From Candidatus Methanobinarius endosymbioticus (GTDB lineage: Archaea; Methanobacteriota; Methanobacteria; Methanobacteriales; Methanobacteriaceae), in the NCBI GenBank assembly GCA_003315655.1, contig NIZT01000030.1, forward strand, positions 1-64,000: a DNA stretch of 64,000 nt, in the 5' to 3' direction. Under the pieces are notes generated by a model, which worked only from the letters and a program-made list of their open reading frames with translations, did no database searches and was not told the DNA's origin. A program made the translations under genes and the position numbers. Below are positions 62,895 through 64,000 of the stretch, one piece after another (the stretch's first letter is position 1; each line of letters starts with the position of its first letter).

Positions 62895-64000
62895 TTATCT
62901 ATATATAAAAAACTTAACAATCCTCCCAAGAAGCTTATAATACCACCTATCCATTGATTTACTAACATTTTCTAATTCTTCCATAATTGGTATTTCTTGA
63001 GGACATTTTGGTTCACATACTCTCCACACTGAGTACATTTATATGCAGCAGATTTATCTCCTGTAGCATTTACATGCATCGTTTGTGGTTTAAATCCTCC
63101 AAACATTGATTTATCATTGTATGATGAAAAACAAGTGGGAATATCTACACCTTTTGGACAAGGCATACAATATGCACAATTAGTACATTCAACTTTTATT
63201 TTACTTTTAAATTCTTTTTTAACTTTTTCAAGCATCTCTTTTTCTTCTAAGCTAAGTGAATTAGGTAAATCTGAGGCAGCTTTTATATTTTCTTCTATAT
63301 GTTTTCTTCATTCATACCAGATAATACAAGTTTGACTGCTGGATTATTCCAAACCCATCTAAAAGTCCATTCACTAGGAGGTTTTTTGATTTTAAAATTA
63401 TAAATTAAATTTCAAACATTGTTTGGTAGTTTATCAACTAACATTCCACCTCTTAGGGGTTCCATTACTATTACACCAAAATTTTTTGAGAAAGCATATT
63501 CTAATCCTTCAGTTCCTGCTTGATACTTTTCATCCACATAGTTATACTGTATCATGTGAAATTCCCAATCATAATCATCTATGACCCTTTAAATACATTT
63601 AAATTACCATGAAAAGAAAATCCAAAGTTTATAATTATTCCTTTCTTTTTTTCAGTCAAAACAAACTCAATTATTCCAAGTTTTTTTAAGTTTTCCCAAT
63701 CTTCAAAGTTAATAATATTATGAATCATATAATAATCAATATAATCTGTTTTTAATCGTTCTAGCTGTTTTTCAAAGATTTCATCCATTTTTTCTCTTGT
63801 TTTAATACTTTGAGCAGACATTTTTGTAGCTATTTTAAAATTTTTCCTAATGTTTTTTCACTTACAGGATACAGAATATGTAGTATCAAAATAATTAACT
63901 CCATTTTCTATTGCTGTGATTATTTGTTTCTCTGTTCTATTATAATCAATTGAACCATTTTTTCTAGGAAACCTCATACATCCATGACCTAATATAGACA
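62895..64000 (-). pseudogene. Aldo/keto reductase with C-terminal 4Fe-4S domain, frameshifted, cut by the window edge
   Basis: The family is an NAD(P)H-dependent aldo/keto reductase barrel followed by a ferredoxin-like domain. The 5' end lies beyond 64000; the first visible codons read RKNGSIDYNRTEKQIITAIENGV. Other pieces are LERLKTDYIDYYMIHNI, EGLEYAFSKNFGVIVMEPLRGG and WTFRWVWNNPAVKLVLSGM. The iron-sulfur motif VECTNCAYCMPCPKGVDIP is intact, with a second cluster region KCTQCGE. Frameshifts or stops fall near 63855, 63590, 63415, 63300 and 63020. The restored end is EELENVSKSMDRWYY to 62895. At least five lesions make it a pseudogene. The substrate is unknown. Confidence 0.75.

Overview
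The window is very A+T-rich archaeal DNA from a hydrogenotrophic methanogen of the order Methanobacteriales, most likely a Methanobrevibacter. Markers are thiol:fumarate reductase TfrA, O-phosphoseryl-tRNA(Cys) synthetase, archaeal LeuRS, CTP-dependent riboflavin kinase, Alba, Get3/ArsA, a pseudomurein-binding secreted protein and several adhesin-like beta-helix proteins. A heme catalase gene points to the M. arboriphilus-like side of the genus. GGAGGTGAT-type ribosome binding sites precede many genes. This assignment is inferred from gene content; no rRNA is present.

The dominant feature is gene decay. About 28 genes read through cleanly, and about 30 others are recognisable only by joining fragments across 1-nt indels, in-frame stops or lost start codons. 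Lesions are concentrated. Long core genes (leuS, tfrA, sepS, gatA, hisG, ychF, get3, dadD, ecfA) are open, and leuS keeps a 10-nt homopolymer in frame. Neighbouring accessory genes often carry several lesions each. Substitutions are mostly G:C to A:T (TGG to TGA, CGA to TGA, probable CAA to TAA, ATG to ATA). I read this as a host-associated, possibly endosymbiotic, methanogen undergoing reduction, but indel errors in the assembly must be excluded.

Layout. 0-2.3 kb: compatible-solute (OpuC-type) transporter with broken permease/binding protein and intact ATPase. 2.9-7.1 kb: intact ECF vitamin/metal transporter (T, fused A-A, S) plus a TIM-barrel isomerase. 7.2-9.2 kb: decayed DUF2162/ExbB/DUF2149 module. 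9.5-15.1 kb: decayed secreted and adhesin-like genes, a decayed methyltransferase, and a 138-bp inverted-repeat element. 15.6-19.9 kb: hisH, a small hypothetical gene, broken catalase and DUF454, intact DUF4240. 20-26.7 kb: broken GNAT, ZIP, methyltransferase and membrane phosphodiesterase genes around intact ychF; cbiE appears shortened. 27.5-31.8 kb: two large decayed adhesins. 32-38 kb: leuS, broken cutA, nadE, get3. 38.4-41.8 kb: broken pseudomurein-linked peptidase, small ORF, MarR and FAA-hydrolase genes. 42-49.6 kb: core metabolism (hisG, deoxyadenosine/SAH deaminase, tfrA, sepS, ribK-ribB) with one broken VOC gene. 49.7-53.7 kb: broken DUF1801, membrane protein and GATase/AAA fusion, then intact gatA. 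54.3-60.1 kb: HAD phosphatase, a possible structured RNA, isomerase paralogue, dead VapBC pair, DUF1786, PHP phosphoesterase, broken DUF63. 60.4-64 kb: broken 2-isopropylmalate-synthase-family gene, Alba, broken ferredoxin-domain aldo/keto reductase.

The retained set covers translation, histidine, riboflavin, NAD and cobamide/F430-type cofactor metabolism, plus vitamin import. The lost set covers surface adhesion, osmoprotection, oxidative defence, regulation, toxin-antitoxin and possibly leucine/isoleucine synthesis. That is the pattern expected in a sheltered, nutrient-rich niche. I saw no rRNA, tRNA, CRISPR array, IS transposase or prophage.
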